Source: Pseudoscleropodium purum
Lineage: Eukaryota > Streptophyta > Bryopsida > Hypnales > Brachytheciaceae
DNA: 64,000 bases
Reading direction: 5' to 3'
Assembly (NCBI GenBank): GCA_963969395.1
Contig: OZ017796.1
Span: 42,026,243 to 42,090,242, forward strand
In this document: one piece after another, positions 38,372 to 50,451 of the stretch
Position numbering within the stretch: the first letter of the stretch is position 1
Layout: every line of letters starts with the position of its first letter
Translations under genes and position numbers: made by a program
Notes under the pieces: model-generated
What the model was told of the DNA's origin: nothing
Databases searched by the model: none
What the model saw: only the letters and a program-made list of their open reading frames with translations

Positions 38372-41300
38372 ATGACGCGACCCTCGCCGCCCTTCCTGGT
38401 TCTCACACTAGTAGTAGCAGCATTCCTAACTCGCACTTCGCCATCGGCCTTCGCTCAGCCCGCCCCTTCACAAGCCTACTTCCTCAGCATCGACTGTGGC
38501 GCCACCGCCGCCTACACCGACCCCATCAGCGGCATCAACTGGGTCCCCGACACCAACTATACTTCAGTCGGCACCAACAAGGCGTCGATCCAAGGAGGCG
38601 CCGTCACCGCCAACAACACGGAGGCTCAAACGCTCCGTTACTTCAAAGACGATCGAAAGAAGTTCTGCTACGAGCTTCCCGTCCAGGCCAACCAGTCGTA
38701 CTTGATCGCTGCGTCATTCTGGTATGGGAACTATGATGCGCTCAGTAAACCGCCCTTGTTTAACATGGCGATCGATGCCACGGAGGTGCTGCCAATTGAT
38801 TTGACTGCGACGGTGTGGGAGACGAATATCAAGCGGATAGAGTATGTCAGGAGAGTGGGGCTGGAGCAGACGAGTATGTCGGTGTGTTTTTATCAGGACC
38901 CGACGTCGTTGACCACGCCGTTTGTGTCGTCGATTGAGATGAGGTGGTTGGATCCAATTGCGTATGATCAGCCATGGATGGATGAAGGGAAATTCTTGTT
39001 GTTGATCGCTCGGCAAGACTTTGGGGGGGTCACGAAGTTGAGGTGAGTGTGCTCTCCGCCGAAATGCTCCAAGTTCTACCGTGGATGGAGAAAGAAAATA
39101 AAGGCCAGAAAATGTCAATTCCGTTAAAATGACACGATTTATAAAATTGTGACTTATATATACACATAGGTCTAAAATCTAGGAATAGTATGATTTATAT
39201 TTGAGAACAGGTGTTTTGAAAGGTACGAAAGTATTGGAGTAGCTTAAATTTGACAAAATTGTCGTTGAAAACACGAAGCTAAAAAAACATGATTTTTACA
39301 CTTGATTTGTTCGTATTTTGTTTATTATTTTCAAGAATATGTTCTTTTACACTTAAGTATTTTTGATCTTCTAGCCAGGGTTGTCATAATGGATAGCATA
39401 TTATTGTTCACAGACGAATCGGACCGATTAAGGTTGACCGGCTGTCAACCTTAATCAGTCCGATTCGTCTGTGAACAATAATATGCTATCCATTATGACA
39501 ACCCTGCTTCTGACTAGAATCAAAAGGAATTTGTAATCTTTTCTGATTTCGTGCTATCATCGATCATGAAGCATTGGCTGCTTGGGGTGGCATTACTATA
39601 ATGTAAGAAAAGTCAAAATGCACGCTTATTCTCCTCCGAGGTAGGATGGTATAGAATGTACACATACATATTCAAGGAAGCATGTTGTGCACTTATCCCT
39701 TGCAACATGCTTATCTAGAAGAAGAAGAAATTGGAAAGTTTCTGACACTTGCCGAGGAGGTAAGTGATGCGCATTTCGCTTCGACCTAGACCAGAGGAAT
39801 CACTTTTCCGACGTCCTGTGCTACTGTTGATGTGGCATACGTTTGAAAAATGACCTGAACCATCTGTCATTGTAGATCTGATATTAGAACTCTTATCAGA
39901 ACAGTATATCTGAACTCATATCAGAACACGAAGCTCAATGAATCTAGATCATGTATGATTGTTGATTTTATATCAGAACTCGTATGAGAGCCGTACGACA
40001 ACGCGTTTAAGAGCTGGAAGCAGTGGGTGGCTATTCAAACAGGGCAAGTTGTTTATCTGGTTTGGGAAATGTTAGTTGTGTGTATGAAATGCAGATATCC
40101 AAATGATACATATGACCGGGTATGGATTCCAACAGCCATTCCCGGAACAACAACAATATCGACAAAGGAGACTATATCTGATCGGAAACTGGCAATAAAG
40201 CCTCCGCAAGCAGTGCTGCAAACCGCCACAACCGCGACCAGCCTTGTTCTACCTTACCCTTATGGAACTCCCGGCAATTATCTCCAATGCATATATTACT
40301 TGTACTTCGCCGAGATTTCAGCCACCGCTACAGCCACTTCCAGGGAGTTCAGTGTCAGCATTCCAAATCATAATGACACCCTGATCAATATTTATACTCT
40401 ATCGGGTGGAGTCAACAACGCCCTTGTGACATACTGGAGAAACATGACATTAACGGAGACGTCGGCCGTGACCCTCAGTTCAACTGATCCTCCAACTGTT
40501 GACGGTCCCCTTGTCAGTGGGGCCGAATTGCTCTGGATGTTTCCACTTTTGGCACTTCCTACTAATGCCGATGATGGTAGGTCACCTTCCCCCATTTGAA
40601 CGGTAGTGAACAACAGGGGTGGGAGAGCTTCCAATATTTAATGTAATTCTTCGCTACTCCTAATTTGATCCCCTGCGTGATTCTGAGACCAAGATCTTGT
40701 TTCCAACCACTTGTCCCTGCTTAGGGTTTCCAAGTTTTGAATGCAATTACCTCTGTTTTGGGAACCAGAAGATGATCCCCCAGCCTCATATGTTGAGGGA
40801 TATGTTACTAAAGTTTGAGTTTCTGCTTTATGTTCAGCTGCTGCGCTGGAGACCATCAAGGTGGCTCTATCGTCGACTAGTTGGTCTGGGGACCCCTGTT
40901 TGCCGGTCCCGTATGACTGGATCACATGCAGTGTAGCCAGTAATGTAACTTCTCCGAGAGTGCTCACAGTGTAAGACTTCTATGGAAATGCTTTTTGGTG
41001 AGGGATGAAACGCTGTTCAAGGTCGATGCAGGCTTCAGCTTGGGCATGGGCAACCTTTTGTTAAAAGCGCCAGGGTTTTTTCGTCGTTGAAGATTACTGA
41101 TTGAATACTTGTTGGTTGGTTGTGCTTTTCAGGAAATTAAATGGTTACAATCTTACAGGCCAGATTCCCGTTGCTTTTGCACAGTTAACTTCTCTTACAT
41201 CTTTGTAAGTGTTTTGCACCTGAACTTTTGGGTTACTTAGGAGACTTTCCTTCTGCAATGAAATTAATTGGTAGGCATACCAGAGTCATGGCAATGGTGT

Positions 41301-44300
41301 CCAGAGAGAAGAAATAGGGGTTGTCATTGTTTTCTTGCAGTTTCAATGTCATTTGTATTTATGCCTAGCCCTTGTAATTCTGAGCCCTAGCTAGAATCTC
41401 AAAGTATTCTAGAGATTCCACATTGCTTTACCGTAATAGACACCTGAGAAGAGTGAAACCAAATCAAGTAGTTCCAAGTTGACTGTGTCTTTGCCTCGAT
41501 GTTGTGCAGGCAGCTTGCAAATAACAGTTTAAGTGGTTCTATTCCTGATTCCCTTGCAAACCTTCCAGCATTAACAGAACTGTAAGTACATCCTCTGTCT
41601 CCTCAAATCTAGCTTGCCAATCTTCTATAGCTACTTAGGTAAACTACCCCCATTACAAACAAAATGGGAGCAAGCCTGTTATGGACTAAATTTTAATGGT
41701 GGTGTACATTTCAGAACTTGAATGTATATCACCATTACAATTTTTTCCACAATGGGTTTGCTCCCATTCTACCCATAGTGGATTAATTTACCTTACATAT
41801 ATCGTACATAGAGCAGAAAATTGATAAATAATTCGATTTCCTGTCTTTTAATATTCCAATGCACTTATTTAATGCTCCAGAAACAAGCCTCTAACGCAGC
41901 TCCATATGACTGACCACTCCACTTCTCATTCATGTTTTATCAGAATCCTCACCAACAACAACCTCACTGGGACAGTCCCCGCAGGCTTGCGAAGGCCAGG
42001 GCTGGCGTTGGAGTAAGCAACTTAAACTCTTCTGTTTCGCAAATTTCCGACCCCTACGAATACGATACAACTGTAGTAACCAACAGATTCTTCCAAATCT
42101 TGAAATCTCCAGAGCTTGGCACGTTTTTAACTCCTGAGGCATTCAAATTTCGAACACCGAATGAATCCAAACACATCTCAAGCATACAAAAATGTGTTTT
42201 TTCGTCCATTAATTTTTTTTTAAGATTCTTGTGTTAGTTCTTTAATATTTGTATGGTATAGATTCTAAAGACTTGCTTTGCACATATTCTTGTATTTGAT
42301 AGGTACTCCTAGATATGGCCTTAAAAAGTAATCTCTGCAATTATTTAGAAAATGACCCTTCAAAAATGACTTGAATATAAAGGTAAATAAAAATCTTCAA
42401 AAGATTGATTAGGACTTAATATTTTGAACTTAAAGGAAGAAAATAATATTGCATTAAAATGGAGATACACCCATGGTTGTCATAATAGGCGAGTTAGGGT
42501 CATCGGACGGGACGGACAGATGGACGGTCCAAACGGCTTTAATTTTGTAACTTGTGCAATTTTGCGGAATGACACGTCACCTCGGAATGCGAAATCCAGG
42601 GCGCGGACGATCTTGTCCGTCCGTCCGTCCGTTCCTTAATCCACATGGCATCCACGTGGCCTATTTTTCCGTTATCAGAAAGTCAACTATGTGTTGACTG
42701 TATCGGACGAGCAGGACCTCTAACGGACAGGCGAACCGGACACTTGTCCACTATGACAACCATGGATACTCCACAAACTTGGCACTTTTACATTTATACC
42801 ATGTAGTCTAAAATCTATGTCTTTCCTAAAAATGAATGGAGAATGTTGTATGGAATACTACCTTTTTAACTAAATTTCCAATTAAAAAAAGTCCTAGAGT
42901 AATCACAAGCATTCAATCTGCAATTGATTTTCAAAGGAATTTTCAATTTTTGGCTTCAATTTTCATTCAGAAACTAACTAATTTAACCATATGAATATGA
43001 TCTATGAATCGTATTTTACAACTATTGTTTGAGAGTCATCATTGTTGTAAGTTACATTTTCCAATACATGTTCATAATTTTGAAAATTTGGACTATCCCT
43101 AGTCCTTCAGAGGTTAAAAACCTCAAATCTGAGTACTTTGATGTCACAATTTTCATGCTTTGAAACATGACATTACATACCTGAGCACTGAAAAGTCTTA
43201 ATTTCCCGCACTAAAATTGGCCAAACTAATGAATACCGGAAAGCTACAATTGATACCTCGCAGTCGGATTGAAACCTAGTTTCTAGCTTTAAATTCAGCC
43301 AGTATTGAGCCCTTGCGTGGGCTCGACTATGAATGGAAACCCCGTGTGTAATTTTCATCACTGAAGTCGGCCAAAAATCACGAATAATGTAAAGTTAGGA
43401 GATACGCTGGTCCCGCTTCCTGATTAGAACCTGCAGCGTTGGATTGATCCAATATTGAGCCCTTAGGTTCGCTTGCATGTCCATATTCTTCAGCGTTGGC
43501 TTGAGCAGTTATTGAGCCAGCTGTTGCGTTGGCTTGCTTGTGCACACAGCATCGGAGGCAACCCCGTGTGCAACTGCATCTCCCCCTCAAGTCCCCCGAA
43601 GCCCAAGCCCAAACCGTCCAACACAGGTGTCATAGCGGGCGTGGTGGGCGGCATCCTGGGCGTGGTGTTGATCGGAGCTCTCCTGTTCGTCTTCTGTTGC
43701 ATTCGGAAGCGCAGCATTGCGAAGACGAGCAGGAGCGTGCAAGGGGCTAAGGCTTACTCGTTTGCGGAGCTGACGTCCGCAACGGAGAACTTCAGTAGAA
43801 AAATTGGAGAAGGAGGATTCGGGCCTGTGTACTATGGCAAGCTGGAGGGCCGAGAAGTGGCAGTCAAGGTCTCGGATGCCAATTCTCGGCAAGGGGTTAA
43901 TGAATTCAACAATGAGGTGCAGACTCCATTCCTTCTTCTTTTTTCCCTCTAAAATTTCTATGCCTAGTGTTGACCAACTTCTTAATCAATATTTGCTCGC
44001 TCATAACCATGCCAAGGCTTAGTTGTCAGCACTCAGAGCTCGAATCGCTTGAGCTTAATATGGGTTTGGTGTGCTCTCTTTCTCCTGTCTAGCAGCATTC
44101 AAATCGTGTGCTGAGCTTTGTTTATGGGAGCTCTAATTTTGAAATGTTTCTCATCAGGTACAACTGCTGTCAAGAGTGCACCACAGGAACCTAGTTTCAC
44201 TGGTGGGATACTGCCTTGAAAGCAAGAATCAAATGTTGGTGTACGAGTTTTTGCACAAGGGCACTGTTCGTGAACACCTCTATGGTACATGGTCTATCGA

Positions 44301-46080
44301 CTTGGAATCTGGTGCCCAATTGCGGAGTACGCTGCGTGTTCATAGTTTCAATTTTGTCCTTTTGAGCATATTTCAATTTTGGAATCATTAAGTGCACTAG
44401 CTGTGTAATATAGTGATTTTCTTTTGTTTGCAATCAAGTACAAAATTACATTATAGCACATGTTTTATGGTACATGGTTTCACGCATTACTAAGTACTAA
44501 GGAATGTGCATCCAGAATTGCTACTTGAAATGAATGTATTCCACACATTTCATTTGGCAATTTTGGGTGCACAAACTTTTTAGACCACACATCCTCACCC
44601 ATTTCAGTAATCCATTTTCTTCTTGTAGTATCTTCTATTTTATTTTGTTGTATTTTTGTTTTTTGATTTGGCTTGCATTTAGCAAAACATGTATATAATT
44701 GTATTTTGGTTAACAATGGTACGGCTTGACAATGCAGGCTCCCCTTTGGCTCATCAAGAGCCTATAGATTGGAAAATGCGGATAGATATTGCCTTGAACT
44801 CTGCACAGGGCCTGGAGTATCTTCATGGTGGTTGTACCCCCAATATTATTCATCGTGATGTGAAGAGTAGCAACATCCTCCTCACTGACAAATACATAGC
44901 CAAGGTAGCAGACTTTGGTATCTCTAGACTAGGCCCTGAAACTGGACAAGCTTCCTATGTCTCCACCATGGTCAAAGGAACCTTTGGATACTTGGATCCA
45001 GAGTAAGTACACATCTACTATTTATTTGAATTTGTTTTAGTTTTCATTCTTGCAGTCATGTTCACTTTCATCCAAATTCTACCAAATTGGCATCCATAGA
45101 AAGGCTTCAATGTAACTACCTCTAATTGTAGTTCTAACATGAAAAACAACCTAGATCTATGTTTCAATTGCCAACAAGAATTTAACACAAATCACCTAGT
45201 CCAATCATTGAAATCATGCTTTTGAATTGTCCATCACTAGTTTGAGCATTTTGAAATTGTTGAACTAAAACCCTCCACCTAATTGGCCCAACCTCAAACC
45301 CATACTTTTTGTTGATTGTCAAACTTTGGGCACATGAATGTCATGCTTACAACCCTCCAAATATTGCCTATGTATCTTTTAGCAAAGATGCCCATCTTAG
45401 CGTAAATTTCGTTCCCCTTGCCAAATTAGTTCTTACTTTGAGCTGCACTTTCAACTTTAGTTAGTTCTCGCACTCGTAACTGCTTTAGTCCAATGAATCC
45501 AAGGTATTCCTATCCAAAACAAAAAATAAATTTCAATCTCCATCCTAGGCCACTTGCCCTTTTTAACTTCCTGCTCCTAACCTTGCGCCCCTCCCTCTCT
45601 TGCTGCAGGTACTCACTCACTCACAACTTGACTGAGAAATCCGATGTGTACAGCTTTGGCGTGGTCCTGCTGGAGCTTCTCTGCGGCCGTAAGCCCATCG
45701 ATAGCACTCTGGAAGATGAAAGCGAGTGGATCATTAATGATAAGGTCCGCAACTCTCTCCAAGCCGGCGATATCGACAGCATATTGGACCCCATGGTGAA
45801 GAGCTGCCACCCCAACATGGACAGCGTGTGGAAAGTGGCGGAGGTCGCCATCCAGAGTGTGGAGCCCAAGGGTGTGCACCGACCGTTCATGCGAGATATC
45901 ATTCGGGAGCTTCGGGAAGCTATTGTGTTGGAGGCAGGGCACTCGCATGCCTCGTACTCCTCCGATCAGCCATTGAATTTTGTAAACACTAAGCGACCTG
46001 CTCTGCTTAGACACGATTATTCGCATGTGGCGGATGCGTCCATGAATATTCTTGATTACACGACACCCGAGGGGCGGTAA
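38372..46080 (+). CDS. malectin-like LRR receptor kinase (LRR-RLK subfamily I), gene 3
   Basis: Paralogue of genes 1 and 2, 909 aa. Exons: 38372-39042, 40095-40576, 40838-40970, 41133-41204, 41510-41581, 41944-42012, 43550-43916, 44158-44284, 44738-45002, 45609-46080. All joins keep frame. It starts MTRPSPPFL as in gene 1; an in-frame ATG at 38330 lies in shared 5' flank. The kinase has GEGGFG (586-591), Lys606, catalytic Asp705 and DFG (723-725). Exon 7 is 96 bp shorter than in genes 1 and 2, removing about 32 residues of the cytoplasmic juxtamembrane linker. The outer linker is Pro/Lys-rich (PPKPKPKP). Exon 3 has three extra codons. The C-terminal tail (after NTKRPALL) differs from gene 1's. 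Introns 1, 5 and 6 carry private transposons, yet the frame and splice sites are intact. Confidence 0.92.
39110..39266. mobile_element. MITE in intron 1 of gene 3 (GTCAATTTCGTT family)
   Basis: Degraded copy: left AATGTCAATTCCGTTAAAATG, right AAATTTGACAAAATTGTCGTT. Same intronic position as in genes 1 and 2. Confidence 0.55.
39376..39506. mobile_element. hAT-type fold-back MITE in intron 1 of gene 3, 131 bp
   Basis: Two 62-bp arms (39376-39437 and 39445-39506) with one mismatch and a 7-base loop. It ends in CAGGGTTGTCATA. Flanks CTTCTAGC and CTTCTGAC are an 8-bp target duplication with two changes. Gene 2's intron reads CTTTTGGCTAGAATC without interruption at this point, so the insertion is specific to gene 3. 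Confidence 0.88.
41638..41792. mobile_element. GGTAAA-ended MITE in intron 5 of gene 3, 155 bp
   Basis: The left end (GGTAAACTACCCCCATTA) and right end form imperfect inverted repeats about 48 bp long; TTA flanks both sides (41635-41637, 41793-41795). Genes 1 and 2 read TATAGCTAATGTATC here without it. The TIR start is shared with 27,713-28,254, and the TWA target points to a Tourist-like element. Confidence 0.75.
42131..43113. mobile_element. TTAA-flanked element in intron 6 of gene 3, 983 bp, with empty site
   Basis: Ends CTCCTGAGGC and inverted CCTCTGAAGGACTAG; TTAA on both sides (42127-42130, 43114-43117). Gene 2 has the unoccupied site: TTGGCACG, a T run, one TTAA, then AATCCTCAA, where gene 3 has TTAA-element-TTAA-AAACCTCAA. 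The interior holds no long ORF and contains a later hAT insertion at 42,472-42,764. Confidence 0.82.
42472..42764. mobile_element. hAT-type element nested in the TTAA element, 293 bp
   Basis: Ends CATGGTTGTCATAATAGG and inverted CATGGTTGTCATAGTGG. Flanks GATACACC (42464-42471) and GATACTCC (42765-42772) are an 8-bp target duplication with one change. The interior is unusually GC-rich, with repeated GGAC/GTCC tetramers such as GTCCGTCCGTCC. No ORF of note. Confidence 0.88.
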
Positions 46081-46135
46081 AATCTGCAGGTTTTTGGATG
46101 TTCCTAGTTTGTTGCAAAGTTTCTGATCTAAGGGA

Positions 46136-46735
46136 AGCTTTCAAGGCTCCAAAGATCAACTTGGTATGATTTCTTGGCTGGAGTGGTGGTGGCAGCCTCG
46201 CTTATCAATAAGGAACTGAAAGGAGTTATGTCTTTGAACGCAATTATATATGTTGTAGGACTTTGAAGAAGAGTTGGGTTGAAAGTAATTGTTTTGTAAT
46301 ATAGCTTGTATTCCCTCCATCCAAATATGGTCATCCAAATGTTTGTGTTTCATGTTTGCTTGCAACAGTATGTGATGGGGACCCAAGTGGGCTAATAACT
46401 GGAGGTTTAGTTTTACGTGAGTTTTGGATGTTTTGTTTTGTTGCAAGAACATGGTTCAGCTGTTGGAAGAAAATGGACTGAAACATTTATGTGCAAGGTG
46501 TACTGGTACCCCCCGTTTACATGCTCGTAGACTTTTCTCAGGATGCTGTCAAGGCTCTCAGGGCTCATCTCGATGTAAATGCTTGGGTTGAGTGGTGGTG
46601 TTAGCCTCACTTGAAAATAAGAAACTGAAAAGAATTGTGTTTATTAACACACTTCTGATGTAGGACTTCCAAGAAGAGTTACCTAGGTTGAAAGTAATTG
46701 TTTTGGAATAAAGCATGTACTCCTACCATCCAAGT
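46136..46735. repeat. tandem duplication of the 3' flank of gene 3
   Basis: Two diverged copies about 407 bp apart, near 46,136-46,330 and 46,545-46,735. Shared landmarks are AAGGCTC, GAGTGGTGGTG, GTAGGACTT, AGAAGAGTT and GAAAGTAATTGTTTTG. The first copy matches the 3' flank of gene 1, so the extra copy arose in unit 3. Confidence 0.6.
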
Positions 46736-47697
46736 CCGATCTAGGTATCCTTTCTCCAAAAGGTTGGAATCAACTTCATTCAAAAATAGTTGCTTTATAG
46801 TTAATGTCCTCAATTTCCATGCCTTATCTATTAGCATTCTTCAAAGCTTTAATTTGGTCAAGTTCTCTTGAAACCTAATTTCTTTCATTTGCTAATGTCT
46901 AAAGTCTGAGAGCCTCAAACAAAACATCTACGACCCAATAACCCATGTGCAATCTCTTTATGTTTCCATAAAGTGCTTCAAAGCTTGCATCAAGTTCAAC
47001 ATGGCATAGGACTTGAGGCTTGAATTCAACAAGTGCACAAATCATCAGTGCAAAGAATTTCACACTGATCCAAGTCCTAACTCCTCCAAACCAAATGACT
47101 ATAATTGACTTACATGTGGCAACTCAATAAACATAGATTGTTGCCAAAAGGACCACCTCTTTAGGGACACAAAAAGGAGCATACATTAAAATCTTAAACC
47201 CTAGGCCAACAACAAAACAACCAAGTGAGACACAAACATGGCCAACGTGAATTTGATTTATTTATTGTCAATGTCACTGTCAAATCTCAATTTTGTGGGA
47301 TCAAAATGTCCTTATACTCCTTGTTCTTGAACTATCCCAAAGGATAGACAAAAAAATGTTGAGTTTGTTGGACTTCATTTGGCCCACCATGAGATCTACA
47401 ATTAAATTTCTATCGCAAGCTTAATCATCTGACCTCATGGGAAAACAAAACCTCCACCACAAGCAAGGGGCTTCGATATGAGAAAACACCACATCAAGTT
47501 TATTCTAGGTACTTCTCATTGTGAATATGGAGTAGCAAACAATCGTTGCAACTCCAAAAAGTACAAGATAAAATCCCAATTTCATTAGATATATATATGC
47601 ATGTAGATGAGGATTTGGAGTTAATCTAGGTATACAACTCGACAACCTATTGGAAATAGGAACCACCGAAAGTCTTATTGCCTTCATTCTTCATACG

Positions 47698-47781
47698 CTA
47701 AGCCTTCTTTGACTTTTGGGCAGATGGTGTCTTTGGACCGGTGAGCTGCTGCACTACTTCAAGTAACAAAGTCAAAATTCC
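47698..47781 (-). pseudogene. VQ-motif-like C-terminal fragment
   Basis: A 27-codon open stretch ending in TAG reads LLEVVQQLTGPKTPSAQ and then a basic KSKKA end. VQ proteins, plant cofactors of WRKY factors and MAP kinases, carry FxxxVQxLTG; here the leading Phe is Leu. It is GC-richer than its surroundings, and nothing upstream continues the frame. It may be a stranded exon piece or chance. Confidence 0.25.
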
Positions 47782-50419
47782 AAGGGTCAAAAACTCATTG
47801 CTTACACTTGTGGAATACATAGCTTTCACTTAGAAGTTGGAAGGAAGACTTGAGATCTAGATGGCATGCTTGTGTACACATCAGCTCTACAATACAGCAA
47901 AAGCGGGTCTAACCTAGGAGCATGCAACATTAACTAGTAGTGATGTGAGAGACAAATTCACTGCATGTGAGTTCCAAATTGCTCACTTGAAATCTAGTCA
48001 AGGAGGGGCTTGGGAACTGTACCCTTAACAACTCCAATCTGCTCCATGGCCCCTCTTCCAAATAACACAAGTCTTTTACAATGTTCTCATAAGGAATTGC
48101 CACACAAGTGAGCATCCAAATTGATGGAGCCCTAATCTCACTCCTAGAAACAAGGGGGGCATGCAACGTTTTCAAACAACGTTTTTGTTTGGTTTACAAT
48201 TTGAAGCAACATTTGAACAATGTTAGGACAAGAAAGGAAGAAAGGTTGTAATTGAGCAATGCTTAAGCAATGTTTGCTTATAGAGCACCACTCCGCAATG
48301 TTTCCAATGCTCAAGGATGTAACTTAGAATGGGTTGACTTTGAAATTCCTTCGAAAAAGAAAAGCAAGATGTAAAGTGACCTCCTTCGACCTAAATGAGG
48401 AGCCCACATGGCATGAGTTGTATGGTCCTTTCTTGGCTCCCATCTCCTCTACCCACGTTTGCGGCCTAGCTTGGCTCCCATCTATACCTCCTATTTCCTA
48501 TCAATCAACCTCTCAATTAAGATTGCTAGTGATGTTTTATTTTTTAATGTAATTTGTATTAAGCTTAATGCTTGTTCACTATTAATCATACATTCTAATA
48601 TTAAAAAAACTTTTCATTTTTCGTTTTGTTTCCTTGAATATAAATTGTGATGATAATAGCATTGCTCGTGGCAATCCTTTTATGTTATGTCTGTTATATC
48701 ATGTCAAAGGCCATTGACCTATTAAATACTCTGTAATAAGTAGGTAGTGAAATAATGAAAGTAAATGATAATTTTGGCAATTTAGGCCATACTTTAAATT
48801 TCTCATAACAAGAGTGATTGCATGATATGTAAATAAAATTATGCCCCTTTCAAATTGGTGGAAGAATAGTTTTTAGCTCTCATCAAGAACTTTAGTTATT
48901 ATCACTAAGGTAAAATTATTATTCCAATAACTTAAGTATTTTAGTTTATAGAATATAGAAAATCTATTGAGAAAATTGAACTCAATGTATGCAAACATAA
49001 AGATGAGAAAGAATGCAATAAATTAACCAAAAAAATTCCCTATGAATGAGGAATTTTTCATTAAGACCCATTCTAGTCTCATAAACTCACCTATTACAGT
49101 TAGTTTTGGTACTTTTTACTAAATAAGGAAAGACAATAAATAAGTGGATGAGGTATAAACATAAAATTGTTTTCAATGATGAATAATGCATCCAATTGTC
49201 ATCAACAATAGGTCATTATATACAACCATCATAGGGGGGAATAGGGACTTCTACCTCATAAATTGTGTTTGTGGGTGGGGCTATCAATTGTTGTGATGAG
49301 AAACAAAAATATGGAGGTTGTGCAATTTAGTGGCTTCCCAAAAGTTTGTTAAAATATTTTTCAAATTTATATATATAATTGAGTTTGTATTGTTTAAATT
49401 TTTTAAGTTTGAAAGTTTGCTTTCAAGTTGCTATAGTATGCTTATGCATTTTCTTTAGTTCAAAAATTGAATGATTTAATGCAATAGAAAGCAATAGATG
49501 TCTTGTGCTTAGGTGTTTGATAAAGTTCTTAGTAAAGTTCATTGATTTTGCTTAATGTGGGAGTAGGGATAGGAGCTAGAAAAGAGATCTATTGCTCATG
49601 CCTCTATTCTAAAATCAACTTCAAATCTTCCACTCATATGGTTAGATATTGTGTATTTAAATTCTCAATATTTTAGAAAATAAAAATATATAAAATAGGT
49701 AGTTTTGAACAACATCAAAATCATTAGTATTGGCATTTTCTAATTCCATAACTAAAAATTCTTAGAAATTTAGGATTTAATATCTTTTTCATTACTTTCT
49801 ACTTACCATTTTTTTGAAGCATCATTATGAAATATTTTTATTTCAAATTTTTTATATATATTCTTAACTTATTTCTCCAATACATTATAGATATTTTAAG
49901 TTGTAGGATGCACAAATTTTAAGATAAATTTTTTGAAAGAGGAAATCTAACCATTTGAATTTAGGATTGAAAATAGTTCTTTAGATAATCTAAGAATCAT
50001 GATCTTGCAATTGGTAAGGTTTCTCTTCTCAAATTGTAGGAAAGTATACCTTAACAAGTTAACTAAAGGATTCTGCAATTGAACTTGTTTGTGTATGTCT
50101 GTCTCTCTCTATATATTAAAGCAATTATTAGCTTCTAAATATGACAAATTTTAAGGTTTCCAAAATACCAATCAATGATGCTTTCAATCAAAAATAGAGA
50201 AACCAATTTTACATAGAGATCATAGTTACATGTTTCTAAGCTTAATTACTTTCAAAAAAATATAGCCACTCTACTAGGAATGACTTTAAATAATAAATGA
50301 AATATATGCATGCATAAAATATATACCTACTTCTAAATATAATCACACACTACATTATTAGAATCCTTATCAAATTAAAGCAAGCCTACTATATACTACT
50401 AAAAAATAAAAAATAGAAT

Positions 50420-50448
<29 letters not shown>
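50420..50448. repeat. TTTA microsatellite
   Basis: About seven tandem copies of the tetranucleotide TTTA/ATTT. Confidence 0.9.

Positions 50449-50451
<3 letters not shown>

Larger units (their letters stand above)
34385..46735. repeat. segmental duplication, unit 3
   Basis: Third block, from the relic exon at 34,408-34,531 through gene 3 to a duplicated 3' flank. It carries the most private insertions of the three units: at 35,905-36,163, 36,761-37,007, 39,376-39,506, 41,638-41,792 and 42,131-43,113. Confidence 0.8.
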
